Shown: positions 49,601 to 60,919, counted from the first letter of the stretch. The stretch: 64,000 bases of DNA from Serinus canaria (GCF_022539315.1 NC_066328.1:1-64000); one strand, 5' to 3'. Program-made: numbers and translations. The notes: a model not told the origin generated them from the letters alone.

Positions 49601-52600
49601 TGTTTACCACTGTCTGGGAAAAATTTTATTGCTTTAGACTGTAGCACTTTAGATGCCCACACTAAATGCTAACACAACCCGTTCTAAAAGTCAAAACAAA
49701 TTTGCTTAGTTATTTACAAGGCCAGCGTGTCTGAGCATACCACAAATCAAGACGGATTTCCTTTGTTAAAAGGGAACATCCCAACCCTCATAATTTAAGT
49801 AACTCAACTAAACTCTGCAACTTAGTACATAAACTCCTAGGAAATAGATACAAAAACTGCTACATCATACTAGAATAAAAGAAGGGATATTTAGAAGAAA
49901 CCCAGAAGCAGGGCAATTCCAAAGGAAATTACGTATTAGGTTTTTCAAATTTGTGCAATAAAATACCTCCTCAGTACGAGACGGAAGAGTTTTGTCTGTA
50001 GTGATTTTCAGCTATGGTACTGTGCCTGCAGGGATGTTGAACAACATTACAGCTGGCTCTGCTACAGCAACATAGAGCTCTGCATGGGATAATCTGCCTC
50101 ACTGAGAAGTACCAGGAACACAAGCTCACCCACCCCATCAGCTCAGCCCATCCCTCCAGACCCTCAGACTACAAAGGTGTATTGGTGTATTTCCAACAGC
50201 TAGCAAATTTACAGCAAGTGTTTTCTGATGTCAGGACCTGAAAGAACATTTCATAAAGACTACATCCTGAATTGACTCTCTCCTTGAAAACCAGCAAAAA
50301 CAGTGGCAAAAGAAAAGGGTAGATGCTTTCATCCCAACAGGACGTGGAGGATGGAAAGGTAATGAGCGCTGTGTTAAAATTATTGTGCCTGATGGGAACA
50401 GGCTGCAAATTATTACATTTATCTTCAGTTGCAAGCTTCCTCCATTTTTCTCTTAATATATAAAATCAGGAAGTGCCCCTTGACCCCACCATATTTAGTT
50501 TCACACTAATCCTACAAAAGGTTGTAAGGAAGAATGGGCTGTCACAGCTTTCTGTTAAGACTGTGATATACATGACTTGCAAGTCCATTTGGCTATCAGG
50601 GAATACCAAATGGAGAAGAAAGGTGAATGGCTGTGTTTGTACACACGTCTGATGGCTGCAGGATGGTCACTAGTATTTCTATAGAGTCACAGTAGAAAGA
50701 TATCTTCAAAGCAATTATATCTCAAGTTTTAATAATGAATTCCTAAGCAGGCTAAAAAATGTAAAACTATTTTTAACTGTATGACATGCACAAAAAAAGA
50801 CTTGCGGGCCAGTCAGTCTATTAGTTTTAACTACTAAAAGCAATAAATGTACATACATAGCAAAAAAAAAAAAAAAAGTTCTTACTTGACTACTGAAATA
50901 TCTACAAAGATTTCCTACAACAAAACTGTAGCATGGAAACAAAAATAAAAGGGGATTTTAAATACTATCAGAGAAGCACAGTTAGAAACACAGATAAAAG
51001 GTCTAAGTACCACTTCTAAACTAAATTAAAATTGTTTTTTAGATTCCTGTAAAGGAGTTGTTACATGCTTGTCAGGTCTATGGGCAGGAAACATCAACTG
51101 TTCTTGATTTTAGATAGAGAATCCTTTTAATGTGATTTACTCTAAGAAGAGACACTCAGAAAAACAACTCCTAGGCAGACTAGAAAAACCACCTTATCAA
51201 TTTGGAGAACAATGTAAGAGACATTACATGATTGCCTTAATTGCACACAATCACTTAGAAGAGGACATGGGTATTACATCACTACTATGAACATCAGGTG
51301 GCTTTCACTGTGGTAAAGCATAAATATACTTTTATGTTTAAACACAAGCAAAATCTGCTTCCATGGGTAGAGAATCCTTATCTTCCAGAAAACCCATTCC
51401 TTCAGAAGTAAAAGAAGAAAGTAACATCACCAACACAACACATGGAGTACAGAGCTCTGCAGAAAATTTATCAAAACCCAAGATTTAGAGAACAGTCTGA
51501 AGGCACTCATGCTCTCACCTCTGTATGTTGGACCAAAAGTACTCACAGCTTTCCAGATAATCTATTTCCTTAGTCACTGCAGCATTGCAAAGGCCCAGTA
51601 TACGGTAATATTCAATTTGCAGAAAAAGGAAAATGCATTTTCCCTGTGCTGTATCCTGAGCTAGCCAGAATTTCACAAATAACCAAAACTTATACACTAC
51701 ACCAAAACCACTGCCAAACTCATCAATATGTTTTTATTTACCCTTCAGCTCTGCTCATGCACATCAATTTTTACTTCTAAACATCTTTCTCCTTAACCTT
51801 TAGTATAACAAAACAAAGCCACATGAGTCAGTGGGGAACAATTTGCACCCAGCCTGGAACAGGCACATTTCTAGCTACAGAAGGCACCTAGGAATCCTCA
51901 GAAGGAAGACTGAAATAGGGTCTGACATGGCCTACCTCTTGACAAACTGGCTGGCAAAACCCCCAGAAGTTCATGGGAGGGACTGTACCCAGAAATCAGC
52001 ATTGCCTTTGCCTTATATGCACTGGACAAGAGGTGAACAGCCAATGACCAGATCCTCTCCTGTTCAACCTCAAAGGGTGAGGCAGTAATAGAAGAGCTGC
52101 AGCAATGGATCCATGGTACAGAAATGCCATCATACAGTGTGAACATGACAGAAGAAGTGAGGTGCTAAAAAAGAAGCTATATGCACTGGACCATCAGTAT
52201 GGATAAGTGGACTCCTCCTCTCCCCTTGAACAGTGACAGCTCTGCACTCCTGCTGCTCCCCAGGCTGTTCCTAAGGGGGTGACATTCTCTCAGTTACCTT
52301 CCAAGTCCTGTTTATACACACAACTGAAAAAAATATTTGCAAAACCCACTAGTTTATTTGTACAAAAGAAGTAAAGTGATTTCCTCTTCATCTTCACATT
52401 TGAAGTGAAATAATTTCTATTTTTCCTGATTTGGCTGATTATGCTCAATCATGAGAATTTTCTCAGGCAACACACTGGTTAGAACAACACCACTCTAACC
52501 AGCTCATCCTTTTGACATTCCAAGTCAGGACAGAAAAGGCACACAAGCTCCTGTCTCTTCTCTCTACCAACATTATTTGAAAGAAAGGTGATAGTATTTA

Positions 52601-55600
52601 TTTCTATTCAATTTTTAGGTAGAGTGTGCCAATCAAAGCAAGCAAATTTCTAATTCTTGATTATCTAGCATGATATGATTAAATTTCACAAGCTGGAGAT
52701 GTGGGGAAGGGGCTACACTACAACAACCATAATACCTCACTGTGCCAGATGACCAAATCTGCCCTGGCCAGAGCTCTAGAATCTTGTAATAAATCCTGAT
52801 TATTTTGCAGCTCAGAACTCTTCATTTGCAATCATGTTATTAATCTCAGCTACAGTATCCAAGATATTTGACTACTTGTCTTAATACCAAAAAAAATCTG
52901 TATTTGATTCAATAATGTGAAATACAAAAATTGAGAACAAATAATCAGGACAGAAATAATCCACTTCAACTCAGAATTTATTAGGTCAAATAATCATATT
53001 TAATAACACCACCAAAAAACGTTCTCCAGCCTCAAATCAACCTTCACCTGCCTCAAATTACTAGAGACCCAAACATTCCCATTACTATGTGGCATTCACT
53101 ACTAATTCATCAAGTTTAGACCTCATTTCTTAATGGAAAAATATTTTAGTATTATGCAAAAATAATTTTGCAGTGAAAAAAACCTTCCTTAAGAGACATT
53201 CATCAAATGGCCTCAGTTCTTGTCACCCTTCTTCCTAAAAGTAAAGGGGTTTTTAGTCTTCCACAGATATTTGCAATTTTCTTCTTTATTCCATTACTTA
53301 ATAGCAAAAAGTAAAGAGGAAAACTGAAAAGTTATCAAAATCATTTTAAGTTTCATTCCCATGGGCCCTTTGGTTGGGTTTTTTTACCTAGTTTGTAATC
53401 ATTTAAATCTAAGACAACTATGATTTTGTTCACATTTGAAATTATTAAATTCTGCTTTGCAAAAAGGAGTCTAAAACAGTTTTGGCTCTCTTATACTGTG
53501 AAGTCTTCCAAAAGCACAGCAATAATGTTTTCAATCAGCATGTAGGACAGTACATTCTTTCACAAATGACAATTATATAGTTACTTTCATTCCTCTGGCA
53601 GAAAAAAAAAACCAAAAAAACAAACAAACAAAAAAACCCACTCTGAGCTGTACCTTTTTCATTACATGCTAAAATCTAACACAGTCATGTCACACCTATA
53701 AGTGGTGAGCTATCATCACAGCAACTCAAACCCTAAAGCTAAGTTTTTATACTCTTCATACACCCCAGTGAGCAATTATAGCATGCAATAATAGTTGAAT
53801 TTCTTTTATTGTGTGGTTCAAAGCGAATCCTTTACAACACTATATTGCACTGTAACATTAGTAAATATCTCTTCCAGAAAAGATCCACATTATGTGGTAC
53901 AATATTTTCCCCAGATGAAAACAAGGAGGTACATACTGATCTTCTGTTCCAAAAAACTTCACGAAGAAGCACTTTTTTCCTCGAGGTTTCTTCAGATCTT
54001 TAGGTGGGTTAACAATCTAAAGGCAATTAGAAATCATAATTAAACATTTTACCACCTGGTGTTGAGCTATTATAGATTTTTTTAAAATCAGATTAGGAGG
54101 ATAACTTGCATTAATAAAAATTTGTTCCACTTAGGTAACCTTAAGAATTTAAACTTTGTCTTTACTAGCAGAATAAATTTCTTATCAACTTTAAAATGTT
54201 AGTAATGAGAAAAGCTATCATTCAGTTACAAGGTGACACCTGTAGATGAGCCTGGTGTTAACTTGACCAATAACCAAATGTTTATAGCTGCCAACCACAT
54301 TGACTATTCTTTTACCTGACTCGTACTGTTACCTCAGAATGCTTAGCCCTCATTTGACATATAAGATAAAAGAAAGCCTTTCCAAGAAGTAGAAAAAATA
54401 GAAATGGCATATAAAATTCCTTTTTAAAAATCTTTCATCTGAAAAAACCCCAACCAAACCAGAAGTAGGATCAAACTACCCCAGATAATTCTCAAAAACG
54501 ATAGCTCTAAAACAGTATCTTGGGAAGCCAGACTCCTTATTTCCATTATTTAACACAGTACTGTTAGCCAACTTACTATGGAAGAAAAGAAACATGTCTT
54601 GCAGAAAATGACAGGGATTAAACAGCTAAATTTGGGAAACACAATCAGTTCCAGAGCTGGCTCTCTGTTGGCTTTTCATTCCTCATGAAACACCAGCTCT
54701 TACTGACAGACTGAGATAATATATCAAATAAAGTCCTAAACTAGTTCACCCTTTAGATTTGTAGGGTAGATGTGTAAAAAAAAAAACAAAAAAAACCAAA
54801 CAAACAAACAAGAAAACCAGTATTAATCTACAACTGAAATGCTTTCAAGCAAAGCTTTCTCTACACAGAAGGAAAACACAAAAAACCCACACCCAACCAA
54901 AAAACCCACAAACCATGAAAAACTAAGAAAGCAACAATAAATACAAACAAACCTCACCTTCCCTGGCCATGGAGGGTAACGGCCCAACTTCCCCCTAGAG
55001 AAAAAAAATATATATATTATTAGGCAATAGAACTAGAGAAAAAAACTAACAATCCCAATGTCTGCTTTTTCATATGTCACACTTTTCATAATAAGAGTGC
55101 TACAATTTGCAGTCAAAACCTTCTGTTCAAGGCAGGACACACAGCTGACATCTGCACCTAACTCAGGTCTCTGGACAGTCTGTTTGACCTTGCTGGACTG
55201 CCAGAACTGAAGAGAAGAGCAGCAGCAACACAGTCTGCAAGATACAAGAGTGATAGGCACTGCAGCACCATAAGTGTGGAGATTTCTTTACATGGGACTG
55301 AAAAAAACACTGAGGCAGGCAATGAGACCAAAGTTCAGGTCGAGAACTTCTATCTACCTATCTAGAGCAGCTGGTGAACCAAGCAGCCACCAACTCCCAG
55401 CACAGAAAACTGAGGCTCTGATTCGTGCAAGAAGGCATTAATAGCAGGCTCCCCTCAACAGGTGTTCCATTATCACTTTCTTCAGGTGCTCACCACCACA
55501 GTAACTGAAGATATGAAGAGCCATAAAAGAAAGGTAGAAAAGCTTACTTTCTACACTCGCAAATGTTTCCATTATGAAAACTAGGCAATACTAGAAATAA

Positions 55601-57076
55601 TCACAGAGGAGGAAGAGACATTAGTCTTAGCCCTCAGCTCACCAGCTTTCTTGGTGAGCTTTATCCTTATTTCACCCTTGTCACTAACTTGTGCTGCAGA
55701 ACTCACAAAACCCCTTTAGTAACTGTCTTGCAGGAGACGGGCAAAGAACCTGCGAGGCCCAACAGCTCCTGACACAAAACTTCACAGTAAGTGGCACTGC
55801 AGCCCGCTGAGATGGCAATGCTGTACAGAGGATTCAGAAGCCAGGGGCAGGAAGCAATACTGTCAAGAGCTGTGACCATGACCATGTCTCATATTCAATG
55901 CTCCCATTACTGTACTGAGAAAAAATTCAGGAAACTCTTTCTGCTGTTGCTGTCTGATTTTTTTTAAAAGTTCCCTGCGACAGCTCTAGGGACAGCATCT
56001 GGCTGTCACATACAAAACTAAAGCAGGATAAATTGCATTCCAGCACTGAGATCAACACTCCCCAAATTCTCATCTGAAATAAAGACGCTAAAAGTAACTA
56101 ATCTTTACATACTTTGCTCTATAAACTAGACAACTTCCCAGCACTGTAAATTTTTCAGATGAGAGCTGCAGTTGTCTCAGCCTGAAGTAGAGCCTTCTTT
56201 TTATCTGGCTTATCAGTATAAATGCATGCATTTTTTTCACGTATTGGAAACTAGCTACTTCTTCGAGCTCTGGCTGGACAGCCTAGCCCATCCAGCACAG
56301 CGAAACCTATGCACTTAATCGGCGCTTACAGGGAACGTGGAATGCTCTCACTTCTCCCCACCAGAAAACACAAAATCACAGCTCTGACTATCTGAAGGTA
56401 AGATCGCAGTGACAAGGGGAAACGGCTTCTGGGAGTTTCCACAGAGACACCCCAACCTGCAACGAAACGCTAGACTGTTGTGTTGCTTCATAAAGCATTG
56501 CCAAGTACCGGCGCGTGGCTCTCCCTAAACACTTTCTATCTCTAACCCTTCTCGCATCCCTCGGGAGGTGAGCCCGTGCTTACAAGGGAACACCGCAGCG
56601 CTCGTCCTTCTGTCCCGCTCCCCTCATCCTCCCATCTGACACAGCTTCCGTCATGCGCCGCCCCCGCCAGCCTCCCCAGTGCCGGCCCGGCTCACAGCCC
56701 AGCCAGCCTCCCGGCGGCCCGGTGCCCTGGCTCCGGGCTGCCTCCCGCCGCTCCTCCAACATCGCCCAAGGGACGACGACGGCGATATCCACAACCCGGC
56801 AGCAGCCCCGCCGCTGCACTACCCTGCCCTGCCAAGCCCCACCCAGCCCACAGCCGCTCTCCGAAGTCACCGCGGGCTGACAGCGCCCAGCGCGGCCCAG
56901 CCCGACTCGGCTCCCGCTGCGTCGCTCCCAGGGCGGGCTACAGCCCCGCCTGCGTCAACGCAGCCGCAGCCTGATTCCGCTAAAGGAGCCCGGCCCGCCA
57001 TGCTCCGCGGCCGCCGCCCAGCCTGCGCCGCCACTCACCACACCAGATCTCCGAGCCTCAGACTCACGGCAGCCAT
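34614..57076 (-). CDS. GLYR1: GLYR1 (NPAC/NDF), complete spliced gene (16 coding exons, 553 aa)
   Basis: A nuclear chromatin protein. It reads H3K36-methylated nucleosomes through its PWWP domain, destabilises nucleosomes ahead of RNA polymerase II, and is a cofactor of the LSD2/KDM1B demethylase. Coding exons on the minus strand are 57039-57076, 54958-54994, 53937-54016, 46938-47076, 46126-46368, 43076-43162, 42142-42198, 41050-41100, 40828-40901, 38983-39082, 37710-37820, 37314-37415, 36181-36343, 35591-35770, 35020-35144 and 34614-34688. The frame is open throughout and gives 553 codons, equal to the human length. The PWWP domain spans roughly residues 8-67 (YPPWPGK). The AT-hook is RKRGRPPK, 169-176. 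The dehydrogenase-like half starts with the dinucleotide fold GLGLMG (274-279). The position of the catalytic Lys is Met437 (KMMLIVN), so it is a pseudo-enzyme, as in mammals. I see no breaks. Confidence 0.98.
35020..35144 (-). CDS. GLYR1: GLYR1 exon 15
   Basis: Residues 488-529 ([20 protein letters not shown]...). Acceptor TCTGCAG, donor GTAAGA. Confidence 0.96.
35591..35770 (-). CDS. GLYR1: GLYR1 exon 14 (pseudo-active site)
   Basis: Residues 428-487 plus one base of Asn488. [11 protein letters not shown] puts Met437 where active relatives have the catalytic Lys. Acceptor CTCCAG, donor GTAAAG. Confidence 0.96.
36181..36343 (-). CDS. GLYR1: GLYR1 exon 13
   Basis: Residues 374-427 plus one base of Gly428, with [11 protein letters not shown], the substrate-site block of the hydroxyacid dehydrogenase family. 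Acceptor TCCCAG, donor GTAATT. Confidence 0.96.
37314..37415 (-). CDS. GLYR1: GLYR1 exon 12
   Basis: Residues 340-373 ([20 protein letters not shown]...), 102 bp, including the family's DMSTVDADT block. Acceptor CCACAG, donor GTAATC. Confidence 0.96.
37710..37820 (-). CDS. GLYR1: GLYR1 exon 11
   Basis: Residues 303-339 ([20 protein letters not shown]...), 111 bp, phase 0. Acceptor TTTGCAG, donor GTAAGT. Confidence 0.96.
38983..39082 (-). CDS. GLYR1: GLYR1 exon 10 (Rossmann motif)
   Basis: Residues 269-302, with the dinucleotide-binding GLGLMG motif and [15 protein letters not shown]. Acceptor CCTCAG, donor GTAGGC. Confidence 0.97.
40828..40901 (-). CDS. GLYR1: GLYR1 exon 9
   Basis: Residues 245-268 plus two bases of Lys269 ([18 protein letters not shown]...). 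Acceptor CCCTCAG, donor GTAAGA. This is the end of the linker, next to the tetramerising dehydrogenase-like half. Confidence 0.95.
41050..41100 (-). CDS. GLYR1: GLYR1 exon 8
   Basis: Residues 228-244 ([17 protein letters not shown]), 51 bp, phase 0. Acceptor ATACAG, donor GTAAAG. Confidence 0.94.
42142..42198 (-). CDS. GLYR1: GLYR1 exon 7
   Basis: Residues 209-227 ([19 protein letters not shown]), 57 bp, phase 0. Acceptor TTTGTAG, donor GTAAGG. Confidence 0.95.
42631..42661. repeat. Perfect inverted repeat, 12-bp arms
   Basis: Arms ctagtatgtatg (42631-42642) and catacatactag (42650-42661) around a 7-base loop, in GLYR1 intron 6. Confidence 0.95.
43076..43162 (-). CDS. GLYR1: GLYR1 exon 6 (tandem donors)
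   Basis: Residues 180-208 ([16 protein letters not shown]...), ending ...PPSVSE at a GTGAGA donor. A stronger-looking GTAAGT lies nine bases inside the exon (exon end would be 43085), which would remove Val-Ser-Glu in frame. I use the longer form because it restores the family length. Confidence 0.92.
45083..45150 (+). mobile_element. CR1 3'-end fragment, plus strand
   Basis: The block ggaattggacttgatgatcc, then tcccttccaa and ctctattctatga, matches the CR1 3' terminus and its ATTCTATGA repeat. It lies in GLYR1 intron 5, antisense to the gene. Confidence 0.7.
46126..46368 (-). CDS. GLYR1: GLYR1 exon 5 (linker with AT-hook)
   Basis: Residues 99-179, 243 bp, phase 0. A Ser/Lys/Glu-rich disordered linker ending in the AT-hook RKRGRPPK. 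Acceptor CTCTCAG, donor GTTTGT, which is a weak match to consensus. Confidence 0.95.
46938..47076 (-). CDS. GLYR1: GLYR1 exon 4
   Basis: Residues 52-98 ([18 protein letters not shown]...), closing the PWWP domain and its helix. Acceptor TTTCAAG, donor GTGAGT. Confidence 0.96.
47077..53936 (-). other. GLYR1: GLYR1 intron 3 (6.9 kb)
   Basis: The largest intron but one small gap. No other gene was recognised inside it. It holds the hairpin at 48705-48751 and A/T-rich tracts. Confidence 0.7.
48705..48751. repeat. Perfect inverted repeat, 18-bp arms, 11-base loop
   Basis: Arms tttatttttaactgaggc (48705-48722) and gcctcagttaaaaataaa (48734-48751) are exact reverse complements, in GLYR1 intron 3. 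Confidence 0.97.
53937..54016 (-). CDS. GLYR1: GLYR1 exon 3
   Basis: Residues 26-51 plus two bases of His52 ([20 protein letters not shown]...), the PWWP beta barrel. Acceptor CTTTAG, donor GTATGT. Confidence 0.95.
54958..54994 (-). CDS. GLYR1: GLYR1 exon 2 (PWWP signature)
   Basis: Residues 13-25 ([13 protein letters not shown]), only 37 bp, carrying the PWWP signature. Donor GTGAGG. Confidence 0.95.
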
Positions 57077-57560
57077 CTTACCGACACAGACCGGCCGCGC
57101 CGCGCAGGGGCTGCCGGGAGCGCGAAAAGGGGGGAGGGGGGCGATGGCCGCGCCCATTAGGCGAACGCATCACGTGGGCAGGCGGTCCGTCATGTGTGCC
57201 GGAGGGATGTCGGCGGCAGCCGTCCCCTCCTCCCCCCTCGCCCCGCGACGCCGGGACGGCGGTGGTTCCCATTGGCGCGCGGGGCGGGGCTCAGCGGGCC
57301 GTTCTACGGGATGCTCCCGGGGCTGCTTCCCCGCGGTGGGTTTGGCGGGGCCATTGCGCGGGAGTTCGGTGTGGAGCGCATCGTCGGAAGCAGCGCCGTC
57401 TGCCGAGCGCATTGTTGGAAGTGCAGGTGGCCGCCCGTGGGGCGGCGTTACTCTGCTGGGCCGCGCTGGTGGTGGTTGCCGCACCCGGCGGGGCCCGTGT
57501 TTGTGCCGGGGCAGCGAAGGGCGCTGCAGCACCCCGCAGTTAACAGCGGTTCCCTTGATA
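56560..57560 (-). promoter_or_regulatory. GLYR1: GLYR1 CpG island promoter
   Basis: About 1 kb of CpG-dense, G+C-rich sequence spans exon 1 and the upstream region. A CACGTG E-box (57171-57176) and an inverted CCAAT (ATTGG, 57271-57275) lie 95-200 bases upstream of the start codon. There is no TATA box. It extends far enough upstream to allow divergent transcription on the plus strand. Confidence 0.75.
57039..57076 (-). CDS. GLYR1: GLYR1 exon 1, coding part
   Basis: Residues 1-12 plus two bases of Trp13 ([12 protein letters not shown]). The ATG at 57076 has A at -3 and G at +4. Donor GTGAGT. Confidence 0.95.
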
Positions 57561-58660
57561 GAATTCTCCTTAAGAAGCCAAAACCGAATGGCTCCGTTGC
57601 TGCCGCTGCTCACTGTCCTCGGACCGTATATGGATCCCCCGTTAGCCCCGCGGAGCCACACCAGGAAATGGTGGGTTTGGAACATGATTTGCGTTCGTTC
57701 TCCCGGGCAGGAGGAGACGCCGTATGTGGTCGGATGTTGCGGAGCTGCATCGTTTACCTGATGACTTGCTGTGTGTCGTCGTGTCTTTAATTTCTGTCAG
57801 TTCAACAAAGCCAGTTCCGTATTTTTTTAAGCATTCTTGTCACCTCTTCTGCTCTGTGGACTCACAGAAACTGATGTGTATGGGCCTTAAACAAAAACGA
57901 GTTTGATTCTTGTGCTGCACAACCCCTGGGTACAAGCTCCCAACTTTGTACCTTGTAATAAGGGGCTTAACTGCTCTGCTATTTCCCCCAAATCACTTTA
58001 GTACTGGGAGCCTCCTCTCGTTTTCAACAGATGGATTTAGATCAAGTATTTTATTCTAAGCCAGTGTTTCTCAATTTAATCAGGTACCTCCTGCTTACTC
58101 CTATGCCCCTATCTTTTTTCAAGAGATGCACTATATTAGTCTTAAGAGCGTTGTCAGCCTTTTTAATTTGTGGTTTACTTTTAGTGTGCAGCACACATGA
58201 ACGCGCCACTTTCTCCTCACACATTGATCTTGGCTTCTGGAAAAATCCACTCAGTATCCTGAATGCCTTTAATATAGGACTTAGCAGCAGCACTGGAATT
58301 GATGTGCTTCCTTTCATTTGAGATACAGATTTCAATGGAAAAAAATGCTTCTGTCAGATTTAATTTCCCAGTATTTAGCCGAAATCCAAGGGCTGATCTA
58401 TGTAGATTTTACTTAAAGTCCACTCATTAAAAGTGTAGCCTCACTGTGCTGGCATTCCATGGCTGGAGAAGCTCAGAGAAATTTCATTCCGCTACGGAGT
58501 TCCATGACCCGTCTGCTGCTCGTGGCCCAGCCTTTGATTGAAGACCTGGGTCAGACCTGTTGCTTTAATCTTCCTGAAACCTGGTTTAGTCGTGTTGAAC
58601 GTTCCTTGACATAGCTGAATCTGCTCAGATTTTTCTAAACCAGACACTGTTCAGATGGAT
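57561..58660. other. Intergenic between the GLYR1 and MRPS34 promoters
   Basis: No exon, RNA gene or clear repeat was recognised. Confidence 0.5.
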
Positions 58661-58669
58661 CTTAACAAC

Positions 58670-58938
58670 CAAGCCCGGCTCCCCCGAGAGCCGCCTAGCA
58701 CACAGTACCATCAGGCCGCGCCGCACCACAGCGAAGGGCCGCGGCACGCCATGCGCTCTGCGGACAGCAGCCTGAGAGCACCCGCTGCGGGCGGCTGGGC
58801 CCCGCGGAACGCTGCGGTTGCCCCTGGCGACGGGCGGGGCGGCTTCCGCGGGGCCCGTCGCGGCTTCCGGGAGAGGCGGGGACAAGGGATCCAGGTGCGG
58901 CGCTCGGTTCTGCCCGCTCCGCGCCCTCGGCCGCCGCC
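58670..58938 (+). promoter_or_regulatory. MRPS34: MRPS34 CpG-rich promoter and 5' UTR
   Basis: The CpG-dense sequence continues into exon 1. GC-box-like gggcggggcgg occurs near 58831. The 5' UTR ends in gccgccATGA, a good start context. No TATA box is visible. Confidence 0.65.
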
Positions 58939-59256
58939 ATGACCCGCAAGAAGCTGCACCGGCCCATCGCCGCCATGGCCAAGAAGATCCGCGAGTACCG
59001 GGCGCTGAAGGATCGGCCGCGGGACTCTCGGCGCTTCGCCGTGGACTACGAGACCATGCGGCGGCCGCTGACGCAGAAACGGCTGCCCGTGCGGGCCTGG
59101 GAAGACGTGCGGAACGAGAACCGACTGTTGGCGCTGCTCTGCCGCCTGCCGCGCTTCGGCGTGGGCCGCACCGTCACCCGCAAGTCCTGGCTGTGGGCGT
59201 ACCGCGAGCCCTGCTACTGGGTCATCACCAAGGTGAAGGCGGACTACACGGCCGAG
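58939..59256 (+). CDS. MRPS34: MRPS34 exon 1, coding part
   Basis: Residues 1-106, 318 bp, ending ...DYTAE at a GTACCT donor in phase 0. Very CpG-rich. Confidence 0.96.
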
Positions 59257-60518
59257 GTACCTGCCCCGTCCCACCCGCCGCGCCCTGCGGAGCTCCCGCC
59301 CTCCACTTTGCCGCGACACACCCTCAACAGGTTCCTCTATTTTTTTTTTTTTTTTTTTGCAGAACATGGACCATGGAAGAGCCTGGGGCTACCTGACCTT
59401 CAAAGGTAAAACCGGCTCGTTTTCCCACACATAGGGGCAGAGCTAGAGAGCACCGTGTGCGTGAGGGTGGCAGAGAAACCGCGGGCTCTCTGACTGGCAA
59501 ATTTGTTTTTCTCACATGTTGTAATGGGAAAAGAAGTTCCTTGCGTTTCAAAGGCTGGGAATCTAGCCCCTTCAGAATGTTTTCCCAAGGAATGCTGTGG
59601 GAGAGCCAGTGCAGTATGACCTTGGGGAACAGCAGCACTAAAAGTATATTAGATGAGCTGACAGACTGTTCTGAGACTTTGAAAGCAAGACACAGTATGA
59701 GCATGAGGGTATTCCAATTTAAATTGACTTTAAAAGGAAAAAGTGCAATGGCAATTAAGTTGTGTTACTGGAATTTTGAATTAATGATTGGAGTTGTATG
59801 AATGAATTTTCCTTTTTAGAGTTGCTTTATATTAGATATATAATTTTCCATTTCTGGAATTAGTGAAATAGTACTCATTAGAAGGTTTTTAGTTGTTGAC
59901 CACTTCTAACACTTAGTTTTCCAGGAAGCTTTCATCAGTGTAGGGAGAAATGACTCTTGTTCCTTAACCATGGAAATGGAACTTGAGAGAGACAAAGCAA
60001 AACTAAATTAGGAGAGGGGATCACCCACTCAGCTGGAACCTGTTTCCATTTCTATTTCGATTCTCAAGGACAGAAGTCAGATCCTATAATATAGCAGGGA
60101 ATCATTTGTCCAGCCCTTTGAAAATTCTGTCGACTGTTCCCTTTTGGAGCATTTTTGGTGCCAAAGAGTCAACACTTGCTGTGTCTGGAAGCAGTTTCAT
60201 CTGATGGTGTTACCCACTGGTGTTCATCATCTTTTCCCAGGCAAAACTGAAGAGGAAGTGAGGGAGATTGACAAAGTCATGTACCATGACTGGCGTATAG
60301 TGCCCAAACACGAGGAGGAAGCCTTCAAGCAATTCACCCCAGTGTCTGAGGTAACTGTTCGGTTCCTGCCATACCCACCACTGCTCCGAGCCATGATCCT
60401 TGCACAGTGGCAAAAGGAGGGAAAACCAATAATGGAAGAGCCAATTATTGATCTGGAGAAGGTCCTGGCGTGTCCCCAAGAGTGGGCAAAGAAAAAAGCT
60501 ACTGGGACACCAGTATAG
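58939..60518 (+). CDS. MRPS34: MRPS34 (mS34), complete spliced gene (3 coding exons, 212 aa)
   Basis: A mitochondrial small-ribosomal-subunit protein, encoded in the nucleus and imported. In mammals it is needed for stable 12S rRNA and mitochondrial translation. Coding exons are 58939-59256, 59363-59405 and 60241-60518. Both introns are GT-AG and the frame runs for 212 codons (human is about 218). Family blocks are [72 protein letters not shown] and the terminal TGTPV. A basic N-terminus (MTRKKLHR) suits import. The start has GCCGCCATGA context and is the first ATG in the CpG island that gives the family N-terminus. The gene is head-to-head with GLYR1. Confidence 0.97.
59363..59405 (+). CDS. 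MRPS34: MRPS34 exon 2
   Basis: Residues 107-120 plus one base of Gly121 ([14 protein letters not shown]), 43 bp. Its acceptor follows an uninterrupted run of 19 T. Donor GTAAAA. Confidence 0.96.
60241..60518 (+). CDS. MRPS34: MRPS34 exon 3, coding part and stop
   Basis: Completes Gly121 and encodes to residue 212, then TAG. Acceptor TTCCCAG at 60234-60240. Confidence 0.96.
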
Positions 60519-60890
60519 AACCTTCTTCAATGTCCTGAGCATCCCATGTGCTCTCACTGCCTGTTAGGCACAAAGGGTCTTACAGAGCCCCTCTGTGCCC
60601 ATTTTTCTGGGATGTTTCCAGCTTTCTCCACAGCCCTGTACAGTCACCTCATCTGAAAGAGAAGATGCAGATATATTCAGACTCTTCTTCCATAACTTCG
60701 GTTTCAGTGAGCAGAGGAGTCTTCTTGGTTCCCTGGATAGTCTCTAAATACACAGCTTCAGTCAGCCAGCTTCAGTTCTTTGGAGCATAACATTTTTTAT
60801 ATAACTTGGGTCCTGTATGAATCACAAAAAAAATGACTGTAAATATCACAGTATTTCACAGAGCTGTGAAAGAATGTATCTTCAAATGGA

Positions 60891-60896
60891 AATAAA
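60891..60896 (+). terminator. MRPS34: MRPS34 polyadenylation signal
   Basis: AATAAA 373 bases after the stop codon, followed by a T/G-rich stretch. This is a normal 3' UTR length for a small housekeeping gene. Confidence 0.8.
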
Positions 60897-60919
60897 TGTT
60901 TTCTTAATTCTGCGGCACA

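Noticed and set aside
56679..57761. 360-codon plus-strand frame over the GLYR1 promoter
   Set aside because: High G+C removes stops; there are no recognisable domains, and it overlaps GLYR1 exon 1 on the other strand.
60144..60240. ATG at 60144 as an alternative MRPS34 start
   Set aside because: It lies in intron 2; the frame only becomes conserved after the acceptor at 60240.
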